48,167 nt of DNA from Alphaproteobacteria bacterium (GCA_018969785.1 JAGWXR010000002.1:1-48167), one strand, 5' to 3'. Shown: positions 33,330 to 42,621, counted from the first letter of the stretch. The notes: generated by a model from the sequence alone, not told the origin. Translations and numbers: made by a program.

Positions 33330-35549
33330 ATGGCCCTCGATGATGTCGTGCGTGAGGTCGACCTGAAGGACGCGCTGGGCGAGCGCTATCTCGCCTATGC
33401 GCTCTCGACCATCATGCAACGCGCGCTGCCGGACGTGCGTGACGGGCTGAAGCCTGTGCACCGGCGGCTTCTCTTTGCGATGCAGCGGCTGGGGCTGGAC
33501 CCGAAGTCCAGCTTCAAGAAGTGCGCGCGCGTCGTGGGTGACGTGATGGGTCAGTTCCATCCGCACGGCGACCAGTCGATCTATGACGCACTGGTGCGCA
33601 TGGCGCAGGGTTTCTCGCTGCGCTATCCGCTGATCGACGGGCAGGGCAATTTCGGCAATGTCGACGGCGATAATGCGGCGGCCATGCGGTACACGGAAAG
33701 TCGGCTGACCGAGATCGCGCAGATCCTGCTTGAGGGCCTGAATGACGACGGCACCGACTTCCGGCCTACCTATAATGGCGAGGATCAGGAACCGGTCATC
33801 ATTCCCGGCGGGTTCCCGAACCTGCTTGCCAATGGCGCGGCCGGCATCGCCGTGGGCATGGCCACCAATATTCCGCCGCATAACCTCGACGAGATCGCGC
33901 AGGCGCTGATCCACCTGGTCAATTCGCCCAATGCACGCGACGATACGCTTCTGCAGTACATCAAGGGGCCGGACTTCCCGACGGGCGGCATCGTGGTGGA
34001 GCCGGCAGCTTCGATTGCCGAGGCCTATCGGACGGGCAAGGGCGGGTTCCGCGTGCGTGCACGCTGGACGAAGGAAGAGGGTGCGCGGGGCACCTGGCAG
34101 ATCGTCATCACCGAGATCCCGTTCCAGGTCGCCAAGTCCAAGCTGATCGAGAAGATCGCGGACCTGATCTCGGAGAAGAAGCTGCCACTGCTTGACGATG
34201 TGCGCGATGAATCGGCCGAAGATATCCGCCTTGTGCTGGTTCCCAAGAGCCGCAATGTCGAGGCGGAGATGCTCATGGAGCATGTCTTCCGCCTGACGGA
34301 TCTCGAGACGCGCTTTCCGCTCAACATGACGGTGCTGGACTCCAGCCAGACGCCGCGCGTGATGAGCCTGAAGCAGGTGCTTATTGCCTTCCTCGAGCAC
34401 CAGCGCGCGGTGATGATCCGCCGGGCGAATTATCGCCTCGGCAAGATTGCCGACAGGCTCGAGATCCTCGAGGGTTACCTTGCCGTCTTCCTGAACATCG
34501 ACAAGGTGATCAAGATCATCCGGACCTCGGATGAACCCAAGGCCGACCTGATCAAGGCCTTCAAGCTGACCGACATGCAGGCGGAAGCGATCCTCAACAT
34601 GCGCCTGCGCAGCCTGCGCAAGCTCGAGGAAATGGAGATCCGCCAGGAGCACAAGTCGCTGCAGGCCGAACAGAAGGACCTGAAGGCGCTGGTAAAGTCG
34701 GAAGACCTCCAGAACGACAGGCTGAAGGCGAGCTTCCAGGAGTTGCGGGCGCGCTTTGGCGCGAAGACGGTGCTCGGCAAGCGCCGCTCGACCTTCTCGG
34801 ATGCGCCGGCGATCGAGGACGTGCCGCTTGAATCTCTGGTCGAGAAGGAGCCGATCACGGTGCTCTGCTCGGAGAAGGGCTGGATCCGCGCCATGAAGGG
34901 GCATATCGAGCCCAGCGATGACGTTAAGTACAAGGACGGCGACAAGGGACGCTTCTGGGTAAAGGCGCAGACTACGGACAAGCTTCTGGTGCTGTCGACG
35001 AACGGGCGCTTCTTCACGCTTGACTGCTCGCAACTGCCTGGCGGGCGCGGGCATGGCGAGCCCATCCGTCTGATGTGCGACCTCGAGAACGACCAGGACA
35101 TCGTTGCCATGTTCGTGCACCAGCCCGGACGCAAGCTGCTGGTTGCCTCGAGCACCGGGCGCGGCTTCATCGTGCCGGAGGACGAGGTGCTGGCGCAGAA
35201 GCGCGGCGGCAAGCAGGTGCTGAATGTCGATCCGCTGGAGGAGGCCCGCGTCTGCACACCGGTGTCGGGCGACCACGTGGCCTTCATCGGCGAGAACCGG
35301 AAGATGGTGGTCTTCGGCATCGACGAGGTTCCCGAGATGGCGCGCGGCAAGGGCGTGGCGCTCCAGAAGTTCAAGGATGGCGGGCTGAATGATGCGGCGG
35401 TGTTCACCATGGCTGATGGCCTGAGGGACTATAACGGCCGCACATGGGAGAAGGCCGAGCTGAAAGAGTATGTCGGTGGTCGCGCGCAGGCCGGTCGGCT
35501 TGTGCCGAAGGGCTGGCCCAAGAACGGCAAATTCGCCGCGCCGTTCTGA
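33330..35549 (+). CDS. parC: DNA topoisomerase IV subunit A
   Basis: The DNA-cutting subunit of topoisomerase IV, which unlinks daughter chromosomes. The 739-residue protein begins [20 protein letters not shown] and has [40 protein letters not shown], and [19 protein letters not shown] with the catalytic tyrosine. The tower and coiled-coil region is complete, ending [20 protein letters not shown]. The C-terminal beta-pinwheel repeats are recognisable ([38 protein letters not shown]). In the quinolone-contact helix the usual serine position is glutamine (HGDQS) and the acidic position is aspartate. Length and HGDQS fit alphaproteobacterial ParC better than GyrA. Confidence 0.95.
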   Translation: MALDDVVREVDLKDALGERYLAYALSTIMQRALPDVRDGLKPVHRRLLFAMQRLGLDPKSSFKKCARVVGDVMGQFHPHGDQSIYDALVRMAQGFSLRYPLIDGQGNFGNVDGDNAAAMRYTESRLTEIAQILLEGLNDDGTDFRPTYNGEDQEPVIIPGGFPNLLANGAAGIAVGMATNIPPHNLDEIAQALIHLVNSPNARDDTLLQYIKGPDFPTGGIVVEPAASIAEAYRTGKGGFRVRARWTKEEGARGTWQIVITEIPFQVAKSKLIEKIADLISEKKLPLLDDVRDESAEDIRLVLVPKSRNVEAEMLMEHVFRLTDLETRFPLNMTVLDSSQTPRVMSLKQVLIAFLEHQRAVMIRRANYRLGKIADRLEILEGYLAVFLNIDKVIKIIRTSDEPKADLIKAFKLTDMQAEAILNMRLRSLRKLEEMEIRQEHKSLQAEQKDLKALVKSEDLQNDRLKASFQELRARFGAKTVLGKRRSTFSDAPAIEDVPLESLVEKEPITVLCSEKGWIRAMKGHIEPSDDVKYKDGDKGRFWVKAQTTDKLLVLSTNGRFFTLDCSQLPGGRGHGEPIRLMCDLENDQDIVAMFVHQPGRKLLVASSTGRGFIVPEDEVLAQKRGGKQVLNVDPLEEARVCTPVSGDHVAFIGENRKMVVFGIDEVPEMARGKGVALQKFKDGGLNDAAVFTMADGLRDYNGRTWEKAELKEYVGGRAQAGRLVPKGWPKNGKFAAPF

Positions 35550-35574
35550 GCGTCTCCTTGCCTTGGCGATCGGA

Positions 35575-35602
35575 GGGCCGCGACCCGGGTCGCGGCCCTT
35601 TT
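35575..35602 (+). terminator. Rho-independent terminator of parC
   Basis: GGGCCGCGACCC and GGGTCGCGGCCC form a perfect 24-base palindrome (35575-35598), followed by TTTT and CGTCT. It lies 26 bases after the parC stop and directly beyond the stop of the convergent gene, so it may serve both. Confidence 0.85.
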
Positions 35603-35605
35603 CGT

Positions 35606-36061
35606 CTAGCGGGTCAGGCCGCGCGTTGCGACGATGGTGATCGTGTAGCCGGCAATGACGTCGATGAGCTGCATCAGCCCCAGAAGGAAGAAGGCCGACG
35701 TCGTGAAGCCGGGGATCGACATGAACTGGACCGAGTAGATGAGCAGCGTCATCACGGCGATCCCGTGATTGACGAGCGAGAGCATCGGGGTTCCGACCGA
35801 TTTCAGGATCTCTATGAAGAGCAGCCCCATGGCAGCGGCCACGATCACGTCGGACTGGGTCATCGACCAGACCATGCCCGAGAACATCGTGATCTCGAAC
35901 GCGGTTCCATTCAGCCAGGCGTTGACACTCTGGGGGTCGAGGCCATGAACGGCAATTACCATGAAATTGTAGTAGATCAGGGGCAGCGACAGGAGCGGGA
36001 ACACGTCGAATGTCGGCGAGGAAGAATTGAGCCGGACGCGGCGCTGACGATAGCGAGACAT
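35606..36061 (-). CDS. Conserved-looking small integral membrane protein, function unknown
   Basis: A 151-residue protein I do not recognise. It has a basic N-terminus (MSRYRQRRVRLNSSSPTFDV) and about four hydrophobic segments: PLLSLPLIYYNFMVIAV, DVIVAAAMGLLFIEILKSV, HGIAVMTLLIYSVQFMSI and AFFLLGLMQLIDVIAGYTIT. The stretch between the first two (NGTAFEITMFSGMVWSMTQS) is uncharged. It is an inner-membrane protein by composition. It is convergent with parC across a shared hairpin and has no obvious operon partners. Codon use is like that of its neighbours, which supports a real gene. Confidence 0.8.
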   Translation of the reverse strand: MSRYRQRRVRLNSSSPTFDVFPLLSLPLIYYNFMVIAVHGLDPQSVNAWLNGTAFEITMFSGMVWSMTQSDVIVAAAMGLLFIEILKSVGTPMLSLVNHGIAVMTLLIYSVQFMSIPGFTTSAFFLLGLMQLIDVIAGYTITIVATRGLTR

Positions 36062-36408
36062 GGTTGATTACCCCGTGGATCGGTGATTCGCCAGTATATG
36101 CCTCCTGCTGACCTGACAAGCGTGGCGGGAAAATGTGAGCGCTGATGCAGATAATGAGACTTTTTGCCTAAGCGCCTGAATGATCTCGTTCCCGGTGCTC
36201 AACTGTTAAGATTCGCAAGGCGGGTTTGGCGCATGTGTTGCGCGGGCGCTGCACCTGTCCCGGCCGTCAGTTTCCTTGCCCCGCAAATGAGGGGCGCATG
36301 GGGAAGGCGATGCGGCCTATCAGACAGCAGGGTGCGGGACGTTACGCCATGTCAGGGCCATGTCCTCGCGGGCGATGATTTATCCTCGCCAGTTTTTCAG
36401 TCCGGGGT
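36062..36408. other. Intergenic region before the PAS-type gene
   Basis: I see no supportable gene here. A short GCCCC/GGGGC stem lies at about 36278-36295. The region must contain the promoters of the divergent membrane protein and PAS-type gene, but no clear -35 and -10 pair was found. Confidence 0.4.
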
Positions 36409-37047
36409 TTGACACACGTGGTCTATCGTTCTGCAGGACAGTGGCAGCCATCGCGGCCGGGGCTTTCATCGCCCCGCGGCGATGTCGTGCGCACGCGCGC
36501 GCCTGCATTGACCGAAAACACCTGGGGGCTCTCTTCGTCGATGCGCAGCGCCCACAGCCTGCGGTTCGAGGCGCTGGTGCAGGGCGCCAGCCGAGGTGGC
36601 TGCCTTGCGCGGGTGAACGATATCGCGCTCGAGCGCCATGCGGAACTGAGCGGCTGGATTGCCGTGGTTCATCCCGATGCGCGGGCGCGCAGCCTGACGA
36701 TCACGCATGCGGGCGCCGGTCTGTCCATGATGCAGGCAGATCCGATGACGGGGACGGATTATCTCGACCTCGTCGATCCCGCCTTCAAGGGCGAGGCTTT
36801 CGACAGCACGTTCATGATGCTCTCGCGCCCCTGCGGGCTCTGGCAGATGACACCGGTGCGCCTTGCGGACGGAACGAGCGATCTTTTCGAACTCACCGGC
36901 TTTCCCGTTTTTGACGAGGAAAACCTGCGCGGCTTGATCGTGTTCCTCATCTGGCACGCAAGCCTGAGCTTTGAAAGCGTGACCTTTGTCGGCCATGCCC
37001 AGACCTGGGCCTGGCTTGAATTGCGCGCTGGCGCGCCGGAAGCCTAG
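36409..37047 (+). CDS. PAS-domain-like (PAS_5 type) protein
   Basis: A protein of up to 212 residues resembling the PAS_5 group common in alphaproteobacteria. The core reads SLTITHAGAGLSMMQADPMT, GTDYLDLVDPAFKGEAFDST, MMLSRPCGLWQMTPVRLADG and TSDLFELTGFPVFDEENLRG, with hydrophobic strands typical of PAS. It has no kinase or output domain, so it may be a sensory or partner protein. The start is unclear: TTG 36409, GTG 36418 (GGGG about ten bases upstream) and ATG 36541 are all in frame; the last leaves the PAS core intact. The stop TAG shares the CTAG at 37044-37047 with the convergent transporter gene. Confidence 0.78.
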   Translation: MTHVVYRSAGQWQPSRPGLSSPRGDVVRTRAPALTENTWGLSSSMRSAHSLRFEALVQGASRGGCLARVNDIALERHAELSGWIAVVHPDARARSLTITHAGAGLSMMQADPMTGTDYLDLVDPAFKGEAFDSTFMMLSRPCGLWQMTPVRLADGTSDLFELTGFPVFDEENLRGLIVFLIWHASLSFESVTFVGHAQTWAWLELRAGAPEA

Positions 37048-38294
37048 CGCGTCACGCCTGGCCGTGTCGCGCGGATCGCGAGGACAAGAGCGATCGCCAG
37101 CAGGAAAGCTGCAAGGAAGAAGGGCGCGCCCAGCACGGGCCAGTCGCCCAGGACATGGCGCGCGTCCAGGGCTGCGGCGAAGACCTGCGGGTAGAGCAGT
37201 GGGGCGATGATGAAGGCGATGCCGTTCATGCTGCCGAGCGCGCCCTGCAGGCGACCCTGCTCCGACGGATCGACGCGCTGCGACATCAGGGACTGGGCGG
37301 CGGGTGCGTAGAAGCCCCACAGGGCCGCGACAGGAACGGCAAACCAGATCCAGTTGCCGGTCGGTGCCAGCGCGTAGATGAGAAAGCCCGTGAAGCCGCA
37401 GGACAGGCCCAGGATGATCGACTTTCTCTCGCCTATGCGCTTCACGACGCGTCCGGTCAGGCCGCCCTGAACGATGATGTTCGCGATGCCGACGGCAGCC
37501 AGCGCATAGCTGATCATCATTTCATTCCAGCCATAGCGATAGGTCACGAACCAGTTGAAGACCGTGGGATAGACATGATGGGACAGCCCATAGAGGAATT
37601 GTGCGCCAGCGAGGCCGACCAGCTGCGGCGTTGCTGCGAGGAACGACAGGGAAGCGACGGGGTTGGCGCGCTGCAACGAGAATTTCCCCGCGCGCTTTTC
37701 CGGCGGCAGCGATTCCGGCAGGACGAAGAAGCCATAGAGGGCGTTGACGAGGCAGAGCCCGGCGGCGATCCAGAAGGGAAGGCGCGGGTCGATGCTGCCT
37801 GTGAAACCGCCCAGCAGCGGGCCCATGACAAAGCCGATGCCGAAGGCGGCGCCCATCATGCCATAGGCGGCGGCGCGGCGATCGGGTGGCGTGATGTCGG
37901 CGATATAGGCATTGGCGGTGCTGAAGCTTGCCGCCGTCATGCCCGACAGGGCCCGGCCGATGAAGAGCCAGGCCAGATTGGGCGCCAGCGCCATGAGGAC
38001 GTAGTCGAGGCCAAGCCCTGACATGGAGAGAAGCAGGACGGGCCTGCGCCCGAAGCGATCGGAGAGCGCACCCTGGATCGGCGCGCAGATGAACTGCATC
38101 ACCGCCCAGACAAGGGTGAGAAGGCTGCCAATGCGAACGGCGTATGCCTGCTGGCCATGCAGGAAGCTTTCGATCAGCTTGGGCATCACGGGGATGATGA
38201 TGCCCATCGCCAGGACGTCGAGCATGATCGTGAAGAAAATGAAGCCGAATGCGGCGCGGCGACGAGCCGGGGCGGGCTGGCTGGTATCGCTCAT
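37044..38294 (-). CDS. Major facilitator superfamily efflux transporter, TetA-like
   Basis: A 416-residue proton antiporter with twelve hydrophobic segments. The N-terminal half has FGFIFFTIMLDVLAMGIIIP, the family's helix 1 with an aspartate, motif A in GALSDRFGRRPVLLLSMSGL, SGMTAASFSTANAYIADITP and motif C in GFVMGPLLGGF. These are characteristic of the tetracycline-resistance (TCR/Tet) branch, which also exports other compounds. Presence of the family motif does not show drug resistance. I used the ATG at 38294 (MSDTSQPAPARRR); the upstream ATG adds 22 residues without an SD. It is divergent from the SCO1-like gene by about 100 bases. Confidence 0.92.
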   Translation of the reverse strand: MSDTSQPAPARRRAAFGFIFFTIMLDVLAMGIIIPVMPKLIESFLHGQQAYAVRIGSLLTLVWAVMQFICAPIQGALSDRFGRRPVLLLSMSGLGLDYVLMALAPNLAWLFIGRALSGMTAASFSTANAYIADITPPDRRAAAYGMMGAAFGIGFVMGPLLGGFTGSIDPRLPFWIAAGLCLVNALYGFFVLPESLPPEKRAGKFSLQRANPVASLSFLAATPQLVGLAGAQFLYGLSHHVYPTVFNWFVTYRYGWNEMMISYALAAVGIANIIVQGGLTGRVVKRIGERKSIILGLSCGFTGFLIYALAPTGNWIWFAVPVAALWGFYAPAAQSLMSQRVDPSEQGRLQGALGSMNGIAFIIAPLLYPQVFAAALDARHVLGDWPVLGAPFFLAAFLLAIALVLAIRATRPGVTR

Positions 38295-38398
38295 GGTGCA
38301 GGCCGTCCTGTCCGGTGCCGACGTGGTGGTTGGCGCATTGACATCGAGCGGTGCCTGCACCAGAAGTCCGTTCCATTAGCACAGATTGGGACGCACGG

Positions 38399-39013
38399 AT
38401 GCCCCAGAACCTGAGATATCCCCTCATCGCCCTTGTGGTTTGCCTTGTGCTCCTGCTGGGCCTGCTGTTCACCGGATCCGGTGGCCCGCGGAACAAGGCG
38501 GCTCCGGTGACCGCGTGGGGCGGACCCGAGATCGCCTCGTTTTCCCTGATCGACCAGGCAGGTGTGCCGATCAGCAAGAAGGACGTGCTTGGCAAGCCTG
38601 CCGTGCTGTTCTTCGGCTTCACCTATTGTCCCGATGTGTGCCCGACCACGCTTGCGTCGATGACGTCCTACCTGAAGCAGCTCGGTCCCGATGCCGACCG
38701 GATCGGGGCCTTCTTCGTGAGCGTTGATCCCGAGCGCGACACGCCCAAGGTGCTTGCCAGCTATCTTGCCTCGTTCGATCCGCGCATTCGTGGTGTTACG
38801 GGAAAGCCGGAAGAAATTGCAAAGCTGACAAAGTCGCTCGGGATCTACTTCAAGAAAGTCGATGCGGGCGGTGGATCCTATACGGTGGATCACAGTGCGC
38901 TGATCGTGCAGCTGGACTCGCAGGGGCGTTTCTTCGGCACGATCGCGTATGAGGAAGACAGGCAGGCCGCGCTCGACAAGCTCCGGCGGCTTGCGCGTGA
39001 AGGCTATCGCTGA
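38399..39013 (+). CDS. SCO1/SenC-family copper chaperone
   Basis: Delivers copper to the CuA centre of cytochrome c oxidase or acts as a thiol reductase. The 204-residue protein has an N-terminal membrane anchor (RYPLIALVVCLVLLLGLLFT) and a thioredoxin-like domain. That domain has FFGFTYCPDVCPTTLASMTS (the copper CxxxC), FFVSVDPERDTPKVLASYLA, and VDHSALIVQLDSQGRF with the ligand histidine. It faces the periplasm. The hydrolase gene follows after three bases, so they are cotranscribed. No cytochrome oxidase genes are present in the window. Confidence 0.94.
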   Translation: MPQNLRYPLIALVVCLVLLLGLLFTGSGGPRNKAAPVTAWGGPEIASFSLIDQAGVPISKKDVLGKPAVLFFGFTYCPDVCPTTLASMTSYLKQLGPDADRIGAFFVSVDPERDTPKVLASYLASFDPRIRGVTGKPEEIAKLTKSLGIYFKKVDAGGGSYTVDHSALIVQLDSQGRFFGTIAYEEDRQAALDKLRRLAREGYR

Positions 39014-39016
39014 GCG

Positions 39017-39892
39017 ATGTTCATCGATATTGGCGGACAATCGCTGTTCTTCGACACGGTCGGTGCCAAGCTTGCGCCGGGCGCCGATACCATGCTCGAG
39101 AAGCCAACCTTCATCGTGCTGCATGGCGGCCCCGGGTTCGATCATGCGGGACTGAGGCCTTTTTTCGATGCCTTTTCCGATATCGCGCAAGTGGTCTATC
39201 TGGACCATCGGGGCAATGGCCGCAGCGTGCCGAGCGATCCGTCGACATGGACACTGGACCAGTGGGGCGATGACATCGTTTCCTTCTGCGCGGCGCTGGG
39301 CATCTCGCGGCCGATCGTGCTCGGGCAATCGTTCGGCGGCATGGTTGCGCAGGCCTATGCCACGCGGCATCCGCAACACGCGGCCGGCATCATCCTGTCG
39401 AGCACGGCGGCGCGGATGGACTTCGACTACAGCCTTGCGTGGTTTCGCGACAGGAGTGGCGCCGAGGCGCATGCCATCGCCTCGCGCTTCTGGAATGTGG
39501 GCGATGATGAAGCGTTTGCTGACTACCTGAAGGCCTGCATGCCGCTCTACAACACGACACTCCCTGCAGACGGGCAGGCGGCACGCTCGCGCTCGATCCT
39601 GCGGCCCGAGGTCTTCCGGCATTTCTCGCTTCCCGGCCGTGAGATCCGTCGCATGGATTTCCGTTCCTCGCTTGGACGGGTTTCCTGTCCGGTCCTGGTC
39701 CTGGCCGGCGAGCAGGATCCGATCACGCCGCCCCATCTTTCTGCAGAAATCATGAAGGCGCTTCGACCCGGATTGGGCCAGTCACACGTGTTTCCGGCAT
39801 GCGGCCACGGCCCGTTTCGCGACAGTCCGGAGGCCGTCGGTGCCGTGATCCGCGCGTTCATCATGGGTCTTGCGCAGGGGCCTCACGCGTAG
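39017..39892 (+). CDS. Alpha/beta hydrolase, proline iminopeptidase-like
   Basis: A 291-residue hydrolase. PTFIVLHGGPGFDHAGLRPF contains the HGGPG motif typical of proline iminopeptidases, VVYLDHRGNGRSVP follows, and VLGQSFGGMVAQAYATRHPQ carries the nucleophile serine in GQSFGG. PVLVLAGEQDPITPPHLSAE has the acid aspartate, and FPACGHGPFRDSPEAV the catalytic histidine. All three residues are present. There is no signal peptide. It follows the SCO1-like gene directly. Peptidase versus esterase activity cannot be settled from sequence alone. Confidence 0.9.
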   Translation: MFIDIGGQSLFFDTVGAKLAPGADTMLEKPTFIVLHGGPGFDHAGLRPFFDAFSDIAQVVYLDHRGNGRSVPSDPSTWTLDQWGDDIVSFCAALGISRPIVLGQSFGGMVAQAYATRHPQHAAGIILSSTAARMDFDYSLAWFRDRSGAEAHAIASRFWNVGDDEAFADYLKACMPLYNTTLPADGQAARSRSILRPEVFRHFSLPGREIRRMDFRSSLGRVSCPVLVLAGEQDPITPPHLSAEIMKALRPGLGQSHVFPACGHGPFRDSPEAVGAVIRAFIMGLAQGPHA

Positions 39893-39944
39893 TCCTGCTT
39901 CCGGGTGGTTAATCGTGTCCCCGTCGGCTGTGGCCCGTTTGTCG

Positions 39945-39961
39945 CTCAATCGGGGATTGAG
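39945..39961. promoter_or_regulatory. Perfect inverted repeat upstream of the LuxR-type regulator
   Basis: CTCAATC (39945-39951) and GATTGAG (39955-39961) are perfect arms around GGG, about 140 bases before the regulator's GTG. The following 60 bases are the most AT-rich part of the gap and probably hold its promoter. Binding by the regulator itself is conjecture. Confidence 0.3.
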
Positions 39962-40101
39962 TCCATCCGGAATTTCCAGTGACCCCATCATTTCGTATAG
40001 TAAGGCTGAATTTTTTCTTATACTAAGTGAGTATCAGTTGCGTCTCCTCCGGGGTAGGCGGGGCGCATCTTCCAGACCTTGTGGATGAGTTGGGGGCTTA
40101 G

Positions 40102-40770
40102 GTGGATAACGCTGTTCTGTGGCTAGTCGATTCACAGCCCTTGCTGCGCGCGGGTCTTCGCGCACAGCTTGATGGACGCGGGTTCCAGGTCGCCTTCGAG
40201 GCGACAACCATCGACGAGGCGGCGCAACTCGTCTCCAAAGGGGAAAGCGCACATCTTGTGGTTGTCGAGTACGGGATTGGCGGCAACGGCGTCGCGCGCC
40301 TCAAGTCGATCATGCCGAAGGCGCGCGTTGTCGTGCTGTCGGAGGCTGCCGAGCTTGTCTACCTCTCCGAGATGTTCGGCGCGGGCGCCGACGGGTTCAT
40401 GCTGAAGAGCATCTCGCCCCTGGCGCTGGTCGAGGCCCTGAAGCTTGTGATGCTTGGCGAGAAAGTGTTTCCGAGCATCCTCACGAATTTCCTGGGCGCG
40501 CTGCAGTCGCAGCAGGCGGCGAACCCGATCGACCGGGTGCGCGTGGGCGACGTGGCGCTGTCGCAGCGCGAACTCGACATCATCCGAAGCCTTGCGGACG
40601 GGCATACGAACAAGTCGATCGCCAAGGCGCTCTCGATCACCGAGGCGACGGTGAAGGTCCACATCAAGACGGTGCTGCGGAAACTCGGCGCCACCAATCG
40701 CACGCAGGTTGCGATCTGGGCCGTGCAGCACGGCCTGAACAACAGCGGCGGCGGGCTGCGCAACCGCTAA
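40102..40770 (+). CDS. LuxR/NarL-type response regulator with Glu in place of the phosphoacceptor Asp
   Basis: A 222-residue transcription regulator. The N-terminal receiver has VLWLVDSQPLLRAGLRAQLD with one acidic-pocket aspartate (D10), VVVLSEAAE (S80) and GFMLKSISPLALVEAL with the conserved lysine (K102). The phosphoacceptor strand reads AHLVVVEYGIGG, with glutamate at position 56 where aspartate is expected. The C-terminal domain is a standard LuxR helix-turn-helix: LSQRELDIIRSLADGHTNKS, IAKALSITEATVKVHIKTVL and RKLGATNRTQVA. The start is GTG at 40102 after a GGGGG stretch. No sensor kinase is adjacent. Constitutive or phosphorylation-independent activity is inference. Confidence 0.92.
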   Translation: MDNAVLWLVDSQPLLRAGLRAQLDGRGFQVAFEATTIDEAAQLVSKGESAHLVVVEYGIGGNGVARLKSIMPKARVVVLSEAAELVYLSEMFGAGADGFMLKSISPLALVEALKLVMLGEKVFPSILTNFLGALQSQQAANPIDRVRVGDVALSQRELDIIRSLADGHTNKSIAKALSITEATVKVHIKTVLRKLGATNRTQVAIWAVQHGLNNSGGGLRNR

Positions 40771-40773
40771 CGG

Positions 40774-41835
40774 TCAGCTGTTCAGGTCCTCGCGGGCCAC
40801 TCCCTCGAACTGCAGGATGAAGTCAGCGCCATAGGCCGTGCTGGGTGTCTGGAAGCCGGGCTTGAAATCGCCGCTGGCCACGCGCCGCGCGATCTCGAGG
40901 CCGGTGAATGCCGTGAGCGTGTAGCCCTCCGGTGTCTTCAGGCGTGTGCGGATGACTTCGTTGCGCTCGTTGCGCGCGACGCCGATCAGGGTTGCCCTGC
41001 CGTTGCGGCGCTCTTCGTCCGTGGGTCCTTCCGGGCGCTTGTCGATCTGGCGCTTGAGGAAGGACTGCATGAAGCCGAGGCCCAGGATGCTCTTGATCAT
41101 GCCCGGGATTTTCGCCATCCGGCGCAGTTCGGGCACGGCCTCGAAATGGACCTCGATGTTGGGAATGCGAGTCGAATGCCAGGCTGTCGCGACATCGCCC
41201 CAGCTCACGGCGAAAGTTGGCCGCGGACCGGCGCCGAAGTCGCAGAGATCCTCGTGCACGCCTTCGAGCCGCTCAAGTTCGCCGCTGCGGCGCACGCGTG
41301 TTCCCTCGGCGATGCCCTCGATCATCGTCTTGGCCGTGCCGCGGGAGACCGAGCCGAGGCCTCCGATATAGATCTTGAGGTCCCGGGCATCGGGCATCCG
41401 CCGCTTCATGTGCGCCGAAAGGCAGTCGGAGGGCACGACATCGAAGCCGACGCCCGGCAGCAGCATGATGCCGGCCAGGCGCGCTTCGCCGTCCCGGCTG
41501 GCCAGCGCCTCGAAGACGTCGATCTCGCCCGTGATGTCGAGATAGTGCGTGTTCGTGCGGATGCAGGCATCCACCATCGGGCGTGCAGTGGCCGAAAACG
41601 GGCCGGCGATGTGCAGGACAACAGCGACTTCGGCGAGTGCGGCCTCGAGCCTGGCTGTGTCCGAAAGGTCGAAGGCCCGCCATTCGAGCCCCAGTTCGCG
41701 GGCGATGGCGCTGACCTTGGCCTCGCTGCGCCCGGCCAGAATCGGGGCGAGGCCAAGGGTTTTTGCGGTGCGGGCGGTCAGTTTACCTGTGTAACCTGTC
41801 GCACCATAGACCAGAATCCGGCCTTCTCTCGACAT
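40774..41835 (-). CDS. Saccharopine dehydrogenase-like NAD(P)-binding protein
   Basis: A 353-residue protein with an N-terminal Rossmann domain: RILVYGATGYTGKLTARTAK, LAPILAGRSEAKVSAIAREL, VVLHIAGPFSATARPMVDAC and YLDITGEIDVFEALASRD. This is the pattern of the trans-acting enoyl reductase / saccharopine-dehydrogenase-like family (as in mycobacterial Rv2449c and Rv2953), whose members reduce lipid intermediates or are uncharacterised. The C-terminal half contains GLEIARRVASGDFKPGFQTP, then STAYGADFILQFEG, common to this group. It is not likely to be the lysine-pathway enzyme. Its stop is only a few bases from the convergent regulator gene. Confidence 0.88.
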   Translation of the reverse strand: MSREGRILVYGATGYTGKLTARTAKTLGLAPILAGRSEAKVSAIARELGLEWRAFDLSDTARLEAALAEVAVVLHIAGPFSATARPMVDACIRTNTHYLDITGEIDVFEALASRDGEARLAGIMLLPGVGFDVVPSDCLSAHMKRRMPDARDLKIYIGGLGSVSRGTAKTMIEGIAEGTRVRRSGELERLEGVHEDLCDFGAGPRPTFAVSWGDVATAWHSTRIPNIEVHFEAVPELRRMAKIPGMIKSILGLGFMQSFLKRQIDKRPEGPTDEERRNGRATLIGVARNERNEVIRTRLKTPEGYTLTAFTGLEIARRVASGDFKPGFQTPSTAYGADFILQFEGVAREDLNS

Positions 41836-41925
41836 TGCGGCGGTTCCTTCAGCGCTGGTATCCTGTGCCGGTTGGCGGGTACCCCCCGGCGGGGTTGCGG
41901 TATCAGGCTATATGGGGACGGAACG

Positions 41926-42621
41926 ATGATTCGCGCAATCGTCCAGATCGGGCTCGTGCTGGTGCTGGCTGCGGCGCCTGCCGATGTGCGGGCCGACGAT
42001 GCCACGCGCACCCTCAGCAACTGCAAGGGCGGAGCGGGGATCTGGAGCGATCTCAGGCTCTCGGCCTGCAACGACCTCATCAAGTCGGGCAAGGTAGCCG
42101 GTGCCGAGCTTGCGCGCGTGCATTATCACCGCGGCAATGCGCGGCTGATGCAGAGCGACTATCGCGGTGCTATCGAGGACTACAATGCGTCCCTCGGGCT
42201 CAGCCCCAACAATCCCGATGCGCTGCATGAGCGCTGCTGGGCGAAGGCGGTGCTGAACAAGGAACTCGAGGAGGCGCTTTCCGACTGCAACGAGTCGCTG
42301 CGTCTGAAGCCCAACGATCCCGAGACACTGGGCGGTCGCGGGTTCCTTTACCTGCGCCTTGGCTTCATGAAGACCGCGATCCTTGATTATTCCGCTGCAA
42401 TCGAGGCCATGCCCAACCAGGCGAGCTTCCATTACGGGCGGGCTGTTGCCAAGCAGCGGCTCGGGGACCAGGACGGGGCGGATGCCGACTTCCTGACCGC
42501 ACGCGCCCTGGATCCGAAGATCGATGCGGTCTTCGACCGGCTTGACGATGCCGCAGGTGGAAAGGGCGTGTGGGGCACGATCACGGGCTACTGGCGCGCC
42601 GTGCTGAAGTGGATCTACTGA
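41926..42621 (+). CDS. Exported tetratricopeptide-repeat protein
   Basis: A 231-residue protein with a signal peptide (MIRAIVQIGLVLVLAAAPAD) and at least three TPR units. They run ARVHYHRGNARLMQSDYRGA with IEDYNASLGLSPNNPDAL, then ERCWAKAVLNKELEEALSDC with NESLRLKPNDP, and GRGFLYLRLGFMKTAILDYS with AAIEAMPN. TPR proteins are scaffolds; no enzymatic domain is seen. A few cysteines (NCKGG, SACND) near the N-terminus could form a disulfide in the periplasm. The ATG at 41926 lies about 90 bases from the divergent saccharopine-like gene. Confidence 0.88.
   Translation: MIRAIVQIGLVLVLAAAPADVRADDATRTLSNCKGGAGIWSDLRLSACNDLIKSGKVAGAELARVHYHRGNARLMQSDYRGAIEDYNASLGLSPNNPDALHERCWAKAVLNKELEEALSDCNESLRLKPNDPETLGGRGFLYLRLGFMKTAILDYSAAIEAMPNQASFHYGRAVAKQRLGDQDGADADFLTARALDPKIDAVFDRLDDAAGGKGVWGTITGYWRAVLKWIY

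Noticed and set aside
33306-36119. A very long open frame (about 937 codons) on the minus strand across parC
   Set aside because: It is the antisense shadow of a GC-rich gene; it is rich in His, Arg, Asp and Leu in no domain order, and parC on the other strand is unmistakable.
36164-36412. An 82-codon frame in the gap before the PAS-type gene
   Set aside because: Arg/Cys/Gly-rich composition, no SD and no domain; likely chance.
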